Source: Paraclostridium bifermentans
Lineage (GTDB): Bacteria; Bacillota; Clostridia; Peptostreptococcales; Peptostreptococcaceae
Direction: 5' to 3'
Assembly (NCBI RefSeq): GCF_019916025.1
Contig: NZ_CP079737.1
Span: 434,001 to 498,000 of the forward strand
Length of the DNA: 64,000 nucleotides
Below, piece by piece: positions 37,301 through 45,690 of this stretch. The first letter of the stretch is position 1; each line of letters starts with the position of its first letter. A model generated the notes under the pieces. It was given only the letters and a program-made list of their open reading frames with translations, did not search any database and was not told the DNA's origin. The position numbers and the translations under genes were made by a program.

Positions 37301-40300
37301 TTTGGAGCAACAATAGTTGGAAACACTCCTGTTGGATATATACCAAACACTTCAGAAGTTACACTTAGCTATAAAGAGACTCCATATAGCCCAATCGTAA
37401 GTAAAACTGTATATTCTAATACTGTAAAAACTTATGATCCATATGCTCAAATAGACATTGTAAAAAGCGTAGATAAATCATATGCAGGAGTAGGTGAAAA
37501 TCTAACTTATTCATTTACAGTTGAGAATAATGGAAGCGCAAGTGCAAATAATGTTATTTTCTCAGATATACTTCAATCTGAAATATCTTTTGTTTTAGGA
37601 TCTGTTTATGTAAATGGGGTAAGTAAACCAAATTATAACCCTCAAACTGGATTCAACTTAGGGACTATTAATATAGGCCAGGTTGTAAATGTTGAATTTA
37701 AAGTTAAAGTAGACAGTTTGCCAAATCCTAATATTATTAAAAATAGTGCAACAGCATCGTATAGTTACTATATAGACCCTAATCAACAGCCAATATCAAA
37801 AACATCAACAAGTAACACAGTAACTACTGTAATAAATTCATATTCGGCAACCTTAACTAAATTAGTAAATAAATCATATGCAGTTGTAGGGGATGTACTT
37901 GATTATGAAGTTGTAGCAAGCAATACAGGAACAATACCACTAACAAATGTAACTTTCAAAGATTTAATTCCAAATGGAGCAACATTTGTAGATGGATCTG
38001 TATTTATAGATGGAATTAGTAAACCAAGTGCAAATCCTAATAATGGATTTACAATAAGCGATATTTTACCTGGAGGAAATGTTGTCGTAATGTTTAAAGC
38101 AACGGTATCTAGTGTTCCTAATCCTCCTCAAATTAACAACAGTGCAAGTATTAATTTTAAATATCAATTAAGTCCAACGAGTCCATACATTGATGGAACT
38201 TTAACTAGTAACACAACAACTACAAATATAAGAAATATAAATGTAAGTAATACAAAGAGCGTAGATAAAACTTATGCAACTGTAGGAGATAAATTAACTT
38301 ATACTTCTGTAATAACTAATGATAGTAATATAAATATAACAGACACTATATTTACAGATTTAGTACCAAACAATACAACATTTGTAAGTGGTTCTGTTAA
38401 AATTGGATCTACAGCATATCCAGATTATGATCCTAATGTAGGATTTACATTAGATACTATAACACCAGGATCATCAGTTACTGTAAAATTTGATGTTACG
38501 GTTGAATCTGTTCCGAACAATGGATATGTAACTAACACATCAAACATTAACTATTCATATAAGATAGACCCAAATGGAAGCAGTATAATAAGCAACACAA
38601 CTAGTAATTCTGTAACAACGTATATAAGATTAGGAAATTTAACGGTTACAAAGGCAGCAGATAGAACTGTGGTTAGATTAAACAATATAATAACTTATAG
38701 CTTTGTTATATATAACACAGGAAATACTATATTAAAGAACTTAATGTTTACGGATATGATTCAAGAAGAGTCTGTATTTAATACTGGATCAGTATATGTA
38801 AATGGAGTAAATAAACCAAACTATAATCCAGAAACTGGATTTGGTTTAGATGATATAGATATAGGGCATCAAACTACTGTTAGCTTCAGTGTTACAACAG
38901 AGCAATTACCACTAGACAATAAATTGCTTAATAAAGCTAGTGTTCAATACTCTTACTATGTAGATCCTAATGGAAGTCCTACTACTAAGTCAAAAGACTC
39001 AAACACAACTACTGTTTATGTGTATGATACTATAGTATCTGCAAATAAATCTGTTGATAAGAGTATTGCAAAATTAGGAGACACTTTAAACTTTAGTATA
39101 GATATAACTAATGATGGAAATGTGCCTGCTGAATTTGTAGAATTTATAGATAGCTTAGACACACATTTAAAATTTGTAAAAGACTCAGTATATGTAAATG
39201 GGCAACAAAAAATAGGATATGATCCAAATAATGGTTTCTCACTAGCTGATATAGAACCTAATACAACAACTACAGTAACTTTTAAAGCTACTATAGATAG
39301 TAGACCTTTAGATAATACAATTTATAACTTTGCTACTATAAATTACAAATATACAGTAGGAACTGAGTTAGTAAACGCAACAATAAATACAAACACAACA
39401 ATGACGTTTGTTGCAGTTGGAGAATTAACACTTACAAAATCAGTAAATACAAATTATGCTACAGTTGGAGATAATTTAAGCTATTCAGTAATTATAAAAA
39501 ATACTGGATCAGTTAATGCAACTAATTTAACATTTACAGATTTAATGCCAAATGCAACTTCATTTAACAATGGAACAGTGGTAGTAGATGGAACACCTAA
39601 GCCAACGTTCAATCCTGTTGATGGATTTGCATTAAGTGATTTAACACCAAATCAATATCATGTAGTATCATTTAGTATTCATGTAGATTCATTACCTCAA
39701 AGCGGAAAAGTAGAAAATACTGCAGATGTAGAATTCACTTATAAATTAACACCAACTGATAATCCAGTTACAATAACATCTACATCTAATAAAGTTACTA
39801 CTTTTATCAATTTAGGGTTATTAAATCTTACAAAATCAGTAGATAAGATGTATGCAACTATAAATGATATATTAACGTATACAATAAATATAATAAATCA
39901 AGGAAATGCAACTTGTTCAAATATTATATTTAAAGATTTAGTTCAAATAGATGCAAGTTTTGTAAGTGGATCTGTTTATGTAAATGGAGAAAATAAACCA
40001 AATTATGATCCTAATGCAGGATTTAGCTTAACTGATATAACAGGATATGGAAATGCAACAGTTAGTTTCAAGGTTAAAGTAAATAGTATACCTCCAGGAG
40101 ATTATACTTTATACAATACTGCTACAACAAATTATAGTTATAAGATAGACCCAGATAAGACTCCAGTATCAAAACAATCAACAAGTAATACAGTAAGTAC
40201 TGTTATAAATGTAGGTTCATTAACTGCAACAAAATCAACTAGCAAATCATACGCAACAATTGGAGATGTATTAACATATACAGTTAATATATTAAACAAT

Positions 40301-42478
40301 GGGAATGTTTTAGCTAAGAATGTAAACTTTAGAGACGTTATCCCAACAGGATTAACTTTTGTTACAGATTCTGTAACTATAAATGGAGTATCAAAGCCTG
40401 GATTTAATCCATATTCAAGCTTTACTTTAGGAGATATAATATCAGGAGATACGGTTGTAGTTAAATTTGATGCAACTGTAAGCTCATTGCCTACACCTTC
40501 ATTAATCAGCAATATGGCTAATTTAACATTTGCATATAAAATAGACCCTAATGGAAGCGATGTATATGGGCAAACAAACTCTAATAAAGCAGATACTCAA
40601 ATAAATTTAGGTTCACTAAATCTGACTAAGACTGTAAATAAAAATTATGCTACAACAGGAGATACAATAATATATACAGTAGTTGTAACTAATAATGGGA
40701 ATGTAAATGCAACTGATGTAATTTTCACAGATAATTTACAATCAGATGTGATATTCAATTCAGGTTCAGTTAAAATAGATGGTGATATTTATGAAGATTA
40801 TGATCCAAACCAAGGATTTAGTTTAGGAACTATAGAGCCTTTAGCTAGCGTAACTGTTTCATTTACAGTTACTGTAATACAGCAGCCAACACAAGACTCA
40901 GTATTAAACTATGCAGTAGGAACATTTAATTATAAAGTTAATCCTAGTGGTCAAAATTATAGTAAATCATCAATATCAAACACAGTTTACACTATTATAA
41001 TTTATCCTAAGTTAAGCATGGCTAAGTCTGTAAATAAATTATATGCAACTTTACAAGATACGTTAAATTACAATGTATTAGTTAAAAATGATGGAAATAC
41101 AACTATATCTAACTTAGCATTTGCAGATACATTGTCAAATGGAGCTATATTTAAGGCGGGAACAGTAACAATCGATGGTATTAGTTACCCTGATTATGAC
41201 CCGATAGCAGGATTTAACTTACCAAATAATCTTATAGCAGGAAACACATCTTTAGTACAATTTAATGCAATTGTAAACTCTGTACCAACACCACCTCAAG
41301 TAACAAACTATGCTGCTTCAAATGGTGTGTACAAAGTAGATCCACAAGGTGGAAACTATCCTATATCAGCAACATCTAATACAGTAACAACTAATATTAA
41401 TGTTGGGAGTTTATCTAATACAAAATCAGTAGATAAGTTATATGCAAAAGTAAATGATACGATAACTTATACTTCAACTATAATTAATACAGGAAATGTA
41501 AATGCAACTAGTTTAAGATTTACTGATTTATTACAATCAGAATTAAGTTATGTATTAGGAACTGTAAGAATAAACAATGTATTATATCCAGCATTAGACC
41601 CGACTATAGGTTTTGATTTATCAGATTTAGCACCTAATCAAACAGTAACAGTAACATTTGATGCGAAGATAAACTCTTTACCAGTGCCGGCTTATATAAC
41701 AAATACTTCTCAAATTCAATTTAGTTATAAAATAGATCCTAGCGGAACTTTATCAACAAAAACTCAATTAAGTAACTTAGTAACAACTAATGTAGTTTTA
41801 GGAAAACTTAATGTAGTTAAAACTGTAGATAAAGCAATAGCTACAATAGGAGATATATTAAACTACACTATAACTCTTACAAATGTAGGAAATGTTATAG
41901 ATAATGAGGTATTATTCCAAGATACTCCATCTACGGGGGCTCAATTTAAAACAGGTTCTGTAATTGTAAATGGAGAAAGTAAACCAAGTTATGATCCTAC
42001 AGTTGGATTCAGTATAGGTGATATAGGAATAGGAAATGTTGTAATAGTTCAATTTAGTGCAACTGTGACTTCAGTTCCACCTTCTAATAAGGTAACTAAC
42101 CAGGCTGTTATACCATTTAAATATTTAGTAGATCCAAAACAGCCTCCATATAGTGATACAGCTTACTCAAATACAGTAACTACTAATATCGCTTATGGTA
42201 ATTTAAATGTAACTAAGTCTGTAAATAAAAAATATGCTACTATAGGCGAAAAATTAACTTATACAATCACAATTGAAAATGTAGGAAATATAAATGCTAC
42301 TGATGTAGTATTTGTAGACTATACTCCTCATAATTCTATATTTGTATTAGGAACTGTAACTGTAAATGGTGTTCCTCATCCAGATTACAACCCATCAGCA
42401 GGATTTAATTTAAACACTATGGTTCCTGGTCAAATTATAACTGTTGTATATCAAGTTCAAGTCATAGATTTATGCTAA
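34397..42478 (+). CDS. Giant DUF11 repeat protein (2693 residues, 18 repeats)
   Basis: An N-terminal domain of about 350 residues (with a Pro/Asn/Gly-rich linker near 245-265) is followed by 18 tandem DUF11 repeats of about 130 residues. Most start with a variant of K-S-V-D-K-x-Y-A-x-x-G-D-x-L-x-Y and contain a short N-G-x-x-x-P-x-Y-x-P block. The last repeat is cut short and the protein ends Asp-Leu-Cys. The start is GTG 34397, 6 bases after AGGAGGA. No signal peptide, membrane segment or sortase motif is visible. A rod of 18 Ig-like domains would be tens of nanometres long. DUF11 repeats occur in giant Bacillus/Clostridium surface proteins. A fibre on the spore surface is the favoured guess. 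Confidence 0.88.
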   Translation: MSLTPRFTAIDKAVLVATGNSFVVCGSTTATGANTSDMIKPDGSTTRDWSEAGSTANLNILSNSTILYAELLWYSTVKSNVQGAQDLRSIQDNPINFITPKGSYQISPQYTDTNTGTSGTIDRYRAADVTSYIQNSLSGNYTVSNVPISIPDTGLSNSRAGWTLSVVYRNDSLPPQKVIYLSGISVAKPGSPLQTTISGFTTSADISKLKGSAFISCANGEPINGNDFSYAGPSFAELSNIGNSVDSPNPNPGTAPNNPGNNFFSGLINVVNPLNSNNGLLNISGTNGSNNHDGFVPTQKLGARNKWDITNVDITKTLIPNQTLLAGQVNSAETGDGVQLLAVGTQLNVNAPNMIVKLDAYDIDGDGEYNIQVGEPLVYALSIKNDGAVDANNVIISANLDSSTTFIPGSVTVNEVSYPSANISAGINLGTIPSKGVKNVLFTVRVASVPTGGLLHQNVNYNYQFISGMDNITNYATTNTIEVIVQDGLLSISKSSSKSTAVVGDNITYTVDIKNIGTEIAKDLFFQDKIDLNCSFVDGSVIIDGTEYTEYNPVNGIVLPNLPVGVSTKIVFQCKVNSLPASTKVYNNSCISFGYIFNQYGYLREKTIFSNTTSTTIQYVEVIGERCNNNNYPKVGDTVTYTLSLTNTGNINANNVQVLEPTIPGASFVNGSVKINGEIEPTLNPFNGFDLPDPIQPKETTEVEYKVLINELNPANLIENIAQVPFKYQISTESGVIQSEKDSNKVDTIANYTCMNIVESVDKDYATVNDILYYKVEITNNGNISSTNTVFLSSIQSETSFIAGSVSINGISYPAYNPNQGFTLGTICAGETVEVLYQVRVNSVPNPNIVYNQSDLVYSYQPDPNGSILTNTIYSNIVQTIINKAAYTVTKSVDKAYAQPGDYLVYTTVIQNTGNVNLTNIKFVDYLGVYLSFYEGSLYVNGINYPNYNPNTQFPIDNLHPGDTATIVFGATIVGNTPVGYIPNTSEVTLSYKETPYSPIVSKTVYSNTVKTYDPYAQIDIVKSVDKSYAGVGENLTYSFTVENNGSASANNVIFSDILQSEISFVLGSVYVNGVSKPNYNPQTGFNLGTINIGQVVNVEFKVKVDSLPNPNIIKNSATASYSYYIDPNQQPISKTSTSNTVTTVINSYSATLTKLVNKSYAVVGDVLDYEVVASNTGTIPLTNVTFKDLIPNGATFVDGSVFIDGISKPSANPNNGFTISDILPGGNVVVMFKATVSSVPNPPQINNSASINFKYQLSPTSPYIDGTLTSNTTTTNIRNINVSNTKSVDKTYATVGDKLTYTSVITNDSNINITDTIFTDLVPNNTTFVSGSVKIGSTAYPDYDPNVGFTLDTITPGSSVTVKFDVTVESVPNNGYVTNTSNINYSYKIDPNGSSIISNTTSNSVTTYIRLGNLTVTKAADRTVVRLNNIITYSFVIYNTGNTILKNLMFTDMIQEESVFNTGSVYVNGVNKPNYNPETGFGLDDIDIGHQTTVSFSVTTEQLPLDNKLLNKASVQYSYYVDPNGSPTTKSKDSNTTTVYVYDTIVSANKSVDKSIAKLGDTLNFSIDITNDGNVPAEFVEFIDSLDTHLKFVKDSVYVNGQQKIGYDPNNGFSLADIEPNTTTTVTFKATIDSRPLDNTIYNFATINYKYTVGTELVNATINTNTTMTFVAVGELTLTKSVNTNYATVGDNLSYSVIIKNTGSVNATNLTFTDLMPNATSFNNGTVVVDGTPKPTFNPVDGFALSDLTPNQYHVVSFSIHVDSLPQSGKVENTADVEFTYKLTPTDNPVTITSTSNKVTTFINLGLLNLTKSVDKMYATINDILTYTINIINQGNATCSNIIFKDLVQIDASFVSGSVYVNGENKPNYDPNAGFSLTDITGYGNATVSFKVKVNSIPPGDYTLYNTATTNYSYKIDPDKTPVSKQSTSNTVSTVINVGSLTATKSTSKSYATIGDVLTYTVNILNNGNVLAKNVNFRDVIPTGLTFVTDSVTINGVSKPGFNPYSSFTLGDIISGDTVVVKFDATVSSLPTPSLISNMANLTFAYKIDPNGSDVYGQTNSNKADTQINLGSLNLTKTVNKNYATTGDTIIYTVVVTNNGNVNATDVIFTDNLQSDVIFNSGSVKIDGDIYEDYDPNQGFSLGTIEPLASVTVSFTVTVIQQPTQDSVLNYAVGTFNYKVNPSGQNYSKSSISNTVYTIIIYPKLSMAKSVNKLYATLQDTLNYNVLVKNDGNTTISNLAFADTLSNGAIFKAGTVTIDGISYPDYDPIAGFNLPNNLIAGNTSLVQFNAIVNSVPTPPQVTNYAASNGVYKVDPQGGNYPISATSNTVTTNINVGSLSNTKSVDKLYAKVNDTITYTSTIINTGNVNATSLRFTDLLQSELSYVLGTVRINNVLYPALDPTIGFDLSDLAPNQTVTVTFDAKINSLPVPAYITNTSQIQFSYKIDPSGTLSTKTQLSNLVTTNVVLGKLNVVKTVDKAIATIGDILNYTITLTNVGNVIDNEVLFQDTPSTGAQFKTGSVIVNGESKPSYDPTVGFSIGDIGIGNVVIVQFSATVTSVPPSNKVTNQAVIPFKYLVDPKQPPYSDTAYSNTVTTNIAYGNLNVTKSVNKKYATIGEKLTYTITIENVGNINATDVVFVDYTPHNSIFVLGTVTVNGVPHPDYNPSAGFNLNTMVPGQIITVVYQVQVIDLC

Positions 42479-42489
42479 TATAGATTATT

Positions 42490-42526
42490 TTAATCTCGAA
42501 GTTATTAATAACTTCGAGATTTTCTT
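42490..42526 (+). terminator. Terminator of the giant DUF11 gene
   Basis: Perfect palindrome 42492-42522 centred on ATTAAT, followed by a T-rich tract. Confidence 0.85.
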
Positions 42527-42601
42527 TTTATTTGTGTTTATATGAAATAAGTTTTAGTTTAGAATATAGTTATTACATAAATTCTTTATGGAGGGGATAA
42601 A

Positions 42602-42913
42602 ATGGAATCAAAAAAGTATTCAGATATTAAAATAACTATATTAAAAAAATTAAAGGTGAATGATATTTTTGTAGAATATGCAAAAGAAAATATGCCATTA
42701 GTTTGCGCTAAGGGTGAAGTTGGAGATGAATTTATATCAAAAAATTGCGAAATGCCAGAGCGATTTTGCAAAGGGGCATGGACAGGATTAAAAAGTAAAG
42801 TTGAATTTTTAGCATCAGGGAATAATAGCCCTTATGTAAAACAAGAGGGCGTTGCAATACATTCTTGTAATGATGGGTTACACCCTGTTATATATAAATT
42901 AGAAAGAATATAA
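42602..42913 (+). CDS. TIGR04076-family small protein
   Basis: 103 residues with the family pattern: SDIKITILKKL at the start, conserved cysteines at about 35, 49, 56 and 87, EMPERFCKGAWTGLKSKVEFLASG, and the ending CNDGLHPVIYKLERI. These small cysteine-containing proteins are common in anaerobes and have no established function. GGAGGGG lies 6 bases before the ATG. It stands alone between the giant DUF11 gene and lysP, with which it shares a terminator. Confidence 0.85.
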   Translation: MESKKYSDIKITILKKLKVNDIFVEYAKENMPLVCAKGEVGDEFISKNCEMPERFCKGAWTGLKSKVEFLASGNNSPYVKQEGVAIHSCNDGLHPVIYKLERI

Positions 42914-42915
42914 GA

Positions 42916-42945
42916 AAAAGGCTGATTTTTAAAATCAGCCTTTTT
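42916..42945. terminator. Bidirectional terminator between TIGR04076 and lysP genes
   Basis: 15-base-pair stem, A-run left and T-run right. Confidence 0.92.
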
Positions 42946-42948
42946 AAT

Positions 42949-44415
42949 TTAATTTAATTCACTTATTTGACTATCTATTGAACTACTGCTTATATTTTCA
43001 TCAAAAGTTAAATCAACTTCATCCAAAGATACAACTTTAGTTTTATGTTTAATTTTATATCCAACATATAAAGCTATGAATAAAGGTATACCTATATAAG
43101 AAGCTATTAAACTATGCCAGTCAACTCCATTTGGAGTTATACAAGAGTATCCTTGGCCTAATATTATTATCAAACACATTATAAGTGCTAATATAGGTCC
43201 GAATGGATACCATTTAGCTTTAAACTTTAATTCTTTTAAACTATGACCTTGATGGATATATGCTTTTCTAAATCTATAGTGACAAACTGCTATACCAACC
43301 CATGCTATAAATCCAGCAAGTCCAGATGCAGCAACTAACCAAACATAAACTGTACTTTCTGCAAATATACCAGTTAAGAAACATGCAGAAGCTACTAATG
43401 TAGTTAATATTAATGCATTTACAGGAACACCTCTTTTATTAGTTTTTGCAAAAACTTTAGGTGCAAGTCCTTCTTTAGCCATTGAATGAAGCATTCTAGT
43501 TGATGCATACATACCTGAATTACCTGCAGATAAAACAGATGTAAGTATTACTGCATTCATAAGTGAAGCAGCACCAGCTATTCCTGCTTTTTCAAAAACC
43601 ATAGTAAATGGACTTTCAGAAACACCAGCCTGAGTAAAAGGTATAATAGCACCTAAAACAATTATAGTTCCTAGATAAAATATTAATATTCTCCAAAAAA
43701 TTGATTTTATAGCTTTTGGTATAGTTTTTTCAGGTTGCTCACTTTCTCCGGCTGCAACTCCTATAAGTTCTGTACCTTGGAATGAGAAACCTGCAACTAA
43801 AAATATAGCAAATACAGATTTTATACCACCATGAAATGGTCCATCTGCTATAAAGTAATTATGAAATCCTATCTCATCAGAACCCATTACACCAAGTATC
43901 ATTAAAACACCTATTATTAAAAATATTATTACAGTTACAACTTTAATTCCTGCAAACCAATACTCAGATTCGCCATATGCTTTTGCTGATAAAAAGTTTA
44001 AACCTACAATTATAGCTAAGAAAAATATACTCCAATAAAATCCAGGTACATCAGGGAACCAATATTTCATAATTAATGATCCTGCAACCATTTCAGCTGC
44101 TATAGTTATTGCCCAGTTATACCAATAGTTCCATCCAAGAGCAAAACCAAGTGCTGGATCAATAAACTTTGTAGCATAAGAGCTAAAAGATCCAGATATA
44201 GGCATATATGTTGCCATCTCACCTAAACTAGTTATTAAGAAATAAACCATTATTCCTATTAACCCATATGCAAGTAATGCACCACCAGGACCTGCTTGGT
44301 GAAGAGTATCACCCATCGCAAGGAATATACCTGTACCGATCGATCCTCCTAGAGCAATCATGTTAAGATGTCTAGCTTTTAACCCTCTTTTTAAATCTTG
44401 ATTTTCATTACTCAT
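42949..44415 (-). CDS. lysP: Lysine-type amino acid permease
   Basis: 488 residues, 12 membrane helices, APC superfamily (amino acid transporter family): LKRGLKARHLNMIALGGSIGTGIFLAMGDTLHQAGPGGALLAYG in helix 1, GEMATYMPISGSFSSYATKFIDPALGFALGWNYWYNW, and FQGTELIGVAAGESEQPEKTIPKAI are close to LysP. The lysine riboswitch in its leader supports lysine as substrate. AAGGAGG lies upstream of the ATG at 44415. It is expected to be expressed when lysine is scarce. Confidence 0.92.
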   Translation of the reverse strand: MSNENQDLKRGLKARHLNMIALGGSIGTGIFLAMGDTLHQAGPGGALLAYGLIGIMVYFLITSLGEMATYMPISGSFSSYATKFIDPALGFALGWNYWYNWAITIAAEMVAGSLIMKYWFPDVPGFYWSIFFLAIIVGLNFLSAKAYGESEYWFAGIKVVTVIIFLIIGVLMILGVMGSDEIGFHNYFIADGPFHGGIKSVFAIFLVAGFSFQGTELIGVAAGESEQPEKTIPKAIKSIFWRILIFYLGTIIVLGAIIPFTQAGVSESPFTMVFEKAGIAGAASLMNAVILTSVLSAGNSGMYASTRMLHSMAKEGLAPKVFAKTNKRGVPVNALILTTLVASACFLTGIFAESTVYVWLVAASGLAGFIAWVGIAVCHYRFRKAYIHQGHSLKELKFKAKWYPFGPILALIMCLIIILGQGYSCITPNGVDWHSLIASYIGIPLFIALYVGYKIKHKTKVVSLDEVDLTFDENISSSSIDSQISELN

Positions 44416-44489
44416 TTTACTTATCCTCCTTATGGTAGTTAGTTATCCATAAGTAAGTAACTAAGATAATAAATCTTTATGAAAATAAA

Positions 44490-44552
44490 AAATTCACTTC
44501 GCTCATGTCGCCAACGACTTCGTCCGTTGCTCAAAAAGCTTTTTTACGCTCA
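44490..44552 (-). other. GC-richer hairpin-forming block in the lysP leader
   Basis: Within an AT-rich leader, 44493-44532 is GC-rich and contains short dyads (CAACG/CGTTG, 44512-44529). At 44539-44552 a segment is complementary to 44621-44634, which includes the T-tract side of the riboswitch terminator. It lies between the terminator and the lysP ribosome site. Function unknown. Confidence 0.4.
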
Positions 44553-44625
44553 AAACATATTATATGGATATAACTAAGTTTCATAGGTTATCTACGAATT
44601 TTAAATAATTATAATTCCTTAAGCG

Positions 44626-44658
44626 TAAAAAAAGCCATGAGACTATGCTCATGACTTT
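44626..44658 (-). terminator. Riboswitch-controlled terminator of lysP
   Basis: On the minus strand, a 9-base-pair stem (44648-44656 with 44633-44641) is followed by seven T, about 55 bases after the aptamer. Premature termination with lysine bound is the normal arrangement. Confidence 0.85.
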
Positions 44659-44709
44659 ATACGAAAAAATTCATACTAACTAAGTATGATGATACCGTAC
44701 GCTTTCATT

Positions 44710-44876
44710 GAAAATAGCACTCCACAAAATGTGACAGTCTTATATATATTTTATATAAGCCCAGTAAATAGTATTAAAGCTATTAACTATTCACTTCGGC
44801 GAAATTTCCTTTCATATTACTTCATCGAGCTTATCTCCATAATACTACTAATAAGTTTCGCGCCTCTATCTCAGTT
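44710..44876 (-). promoter_or_regulatory. Lysine riboswitch (L box)
   Basis: The minus strand reads, in order, GATAGAGGCGCG, AGTAGTAT, GATGAAG, AAAGGAAATTTCGCCGAAGTG, CTGGGCTT, ACTGTCAC and GGAGTGCTATT. These are the conserved core blocks of the L box in the right order, and the first and last pair as stem P1. It precedes lysP and a terminator, so it should switch the gene off when lysine is bound. Confidence 0.92.
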
Positions 44877-44996
44877 ATCTACTTGTTGTATACAATTATA
44901 AAACAAATTTGAAATAAGTCAATAAAAAAAATTATATTGGTAAAGTTAACTATTTTCAGATGATTTATAAAAATGAGAAAAATTAAGTTAAATTGG

Positions 44997-45023
44997 TAAA
45001 GAAAATCATTGATATACCGATAA
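44997..45023 (+). promoter_or_regulatory. Sigma-D (sigma-28) type promoter
   Basis: TAAA (44997-45000), exactly 15 bases, then ACCGATAA (45016-45023): a near-perfect flagellar sigma factor promoter. It points at no open reading frame on its strand; the next genes are antisense or 670 bases away. Confidence 0.65.
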
Positions 45024-45029
45024 TATATA

Positions 45030-45093
45030 AATATTTAACACTATAAAAATAGTTAAGGATGTGATCCATTAATTGATATCACATCCTATTTTT
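45030..45093 (+). ncRNA. Candidate small RNA driven by sigma-D
   Basis: A transcript starting about 7 bases after the -10 would run only about 60 nt before the hairpin at 45056-45087 and the T-run at 45088-45093. It contains no start codon with a ribosome site. The start site is inferred from promoter geometry, so the 5' end is approximate. The terminator sits just beyond the 3' end of the coat gene on the other strand. Confidence 0.45.
45056..45093. terminator. Terminator of the candidate small RNA and possibly of the coat gene
   Basis: 10-base-pair stem (45056-45065 with 45078-45087). ATTTTT follows directly on the plus strand; on the minus strand a T-run lies a few bases further on. Confidence 0.75.
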
Positions 45094-45588
45094 CTAGTTA
45101 TACATATTATGTTGACTCATGTAATTGTAAATTTTTTCTCCGTGTTCTTGTTCTTCTTTTTGAATATGATTTAAAACTTGGCGTATGTTTTTATCTGCAA
45201 ACTCAAAAATAGCTGTATTATATGTAGATGATACATATTTTTCAGTACTAAGTGAGTCTTGGCATAACATTTTATCTTGTTCATTATAAGCATTCATTTG
45301 TGATGATTGTAAATTCATGTTAGGCATAGTATTTGAACTTTGCATATTTGAGTTTTGGTTCCCTTGGCTTTGACCTTGACCTTGATTAATATTAGGAACA
45401 GTACCACTTAAAATTTGATTTATTGAAGTTAAGTGTTGTTGTTCATGTTGAGAAAGTTCATTAAATAAGCTTTTTAGTTGTGGGTCTGAAGCTTTTTGAG
45501 CATATTCTTGATATTTTTGAACACATAATTGCTCATGGCTTTTTTCGTCTTCTAATAACATTTTTTCTTTAGCAGTTAAATTTAACAT
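45094..45588 (-). CDS. CotF-type spore coat protein
   Basis: 164 residues from ATG 45588, which has GGAGGT 7 bases upstream; the in-frame GTG at 45603 lies upstream of that site. The halves are ferritin-like helical pairs: LTAKEKMLLEDEKSHEQLCVQKYQEYAQKASDPQLKSLFNELSQHEQQHL at the start and EQDKMLCQDSLSTEKYVSSTYNTAIFEFADKNIRQVLNHIQKEEQEHGEKIYNYM at the end, typical of the CotF family. A Gln/Asn/Ser/Met linker joins them (about 70-105). It would be a structural coat or exosporium protein made in the mother cell. It supports reading the neighbouring repeat proteins as spore-related. Confidence 0.88.
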   Translation of the reverse strand: MLNLTAKEKMLLEDEKSHEQLCVQKYQEYAQKASDPQLKSLFNELSQHEQQHLTSINQILSGTVPNINQGQGQSQGNQNSNMQSSNTMPNMNLQSSQMNAYNEQDKMLCQDSLSTEKYVSSTYNTAIFEFADKNIRQVLNHIQKEEQEHGEKIYNYMSQHNMYN

Positions 45589-45690
45589 AAAATCCACCTC
45601 CACTAAATAGTCTGCATAATAAACAATATATTATTCATATATGATAAAATTAGTACATGATATAAAATTGCCTTTAAAGGAGTATGAAAA

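Noticed and set aside
35450-42478. Regularly spaced DNA similarity as a CRISPR or satellite array
   Set aside because: The roughly 390-base period is the DNA reflection of the 130-residue DUF11 protein repeats in one open frame.
44686-44901. 71-codon plus-strand frame upstream of lysP
   Set aside because: It covers the lysine riboswitch aptamer on the opposite strand, whose conservation explains the sequence.
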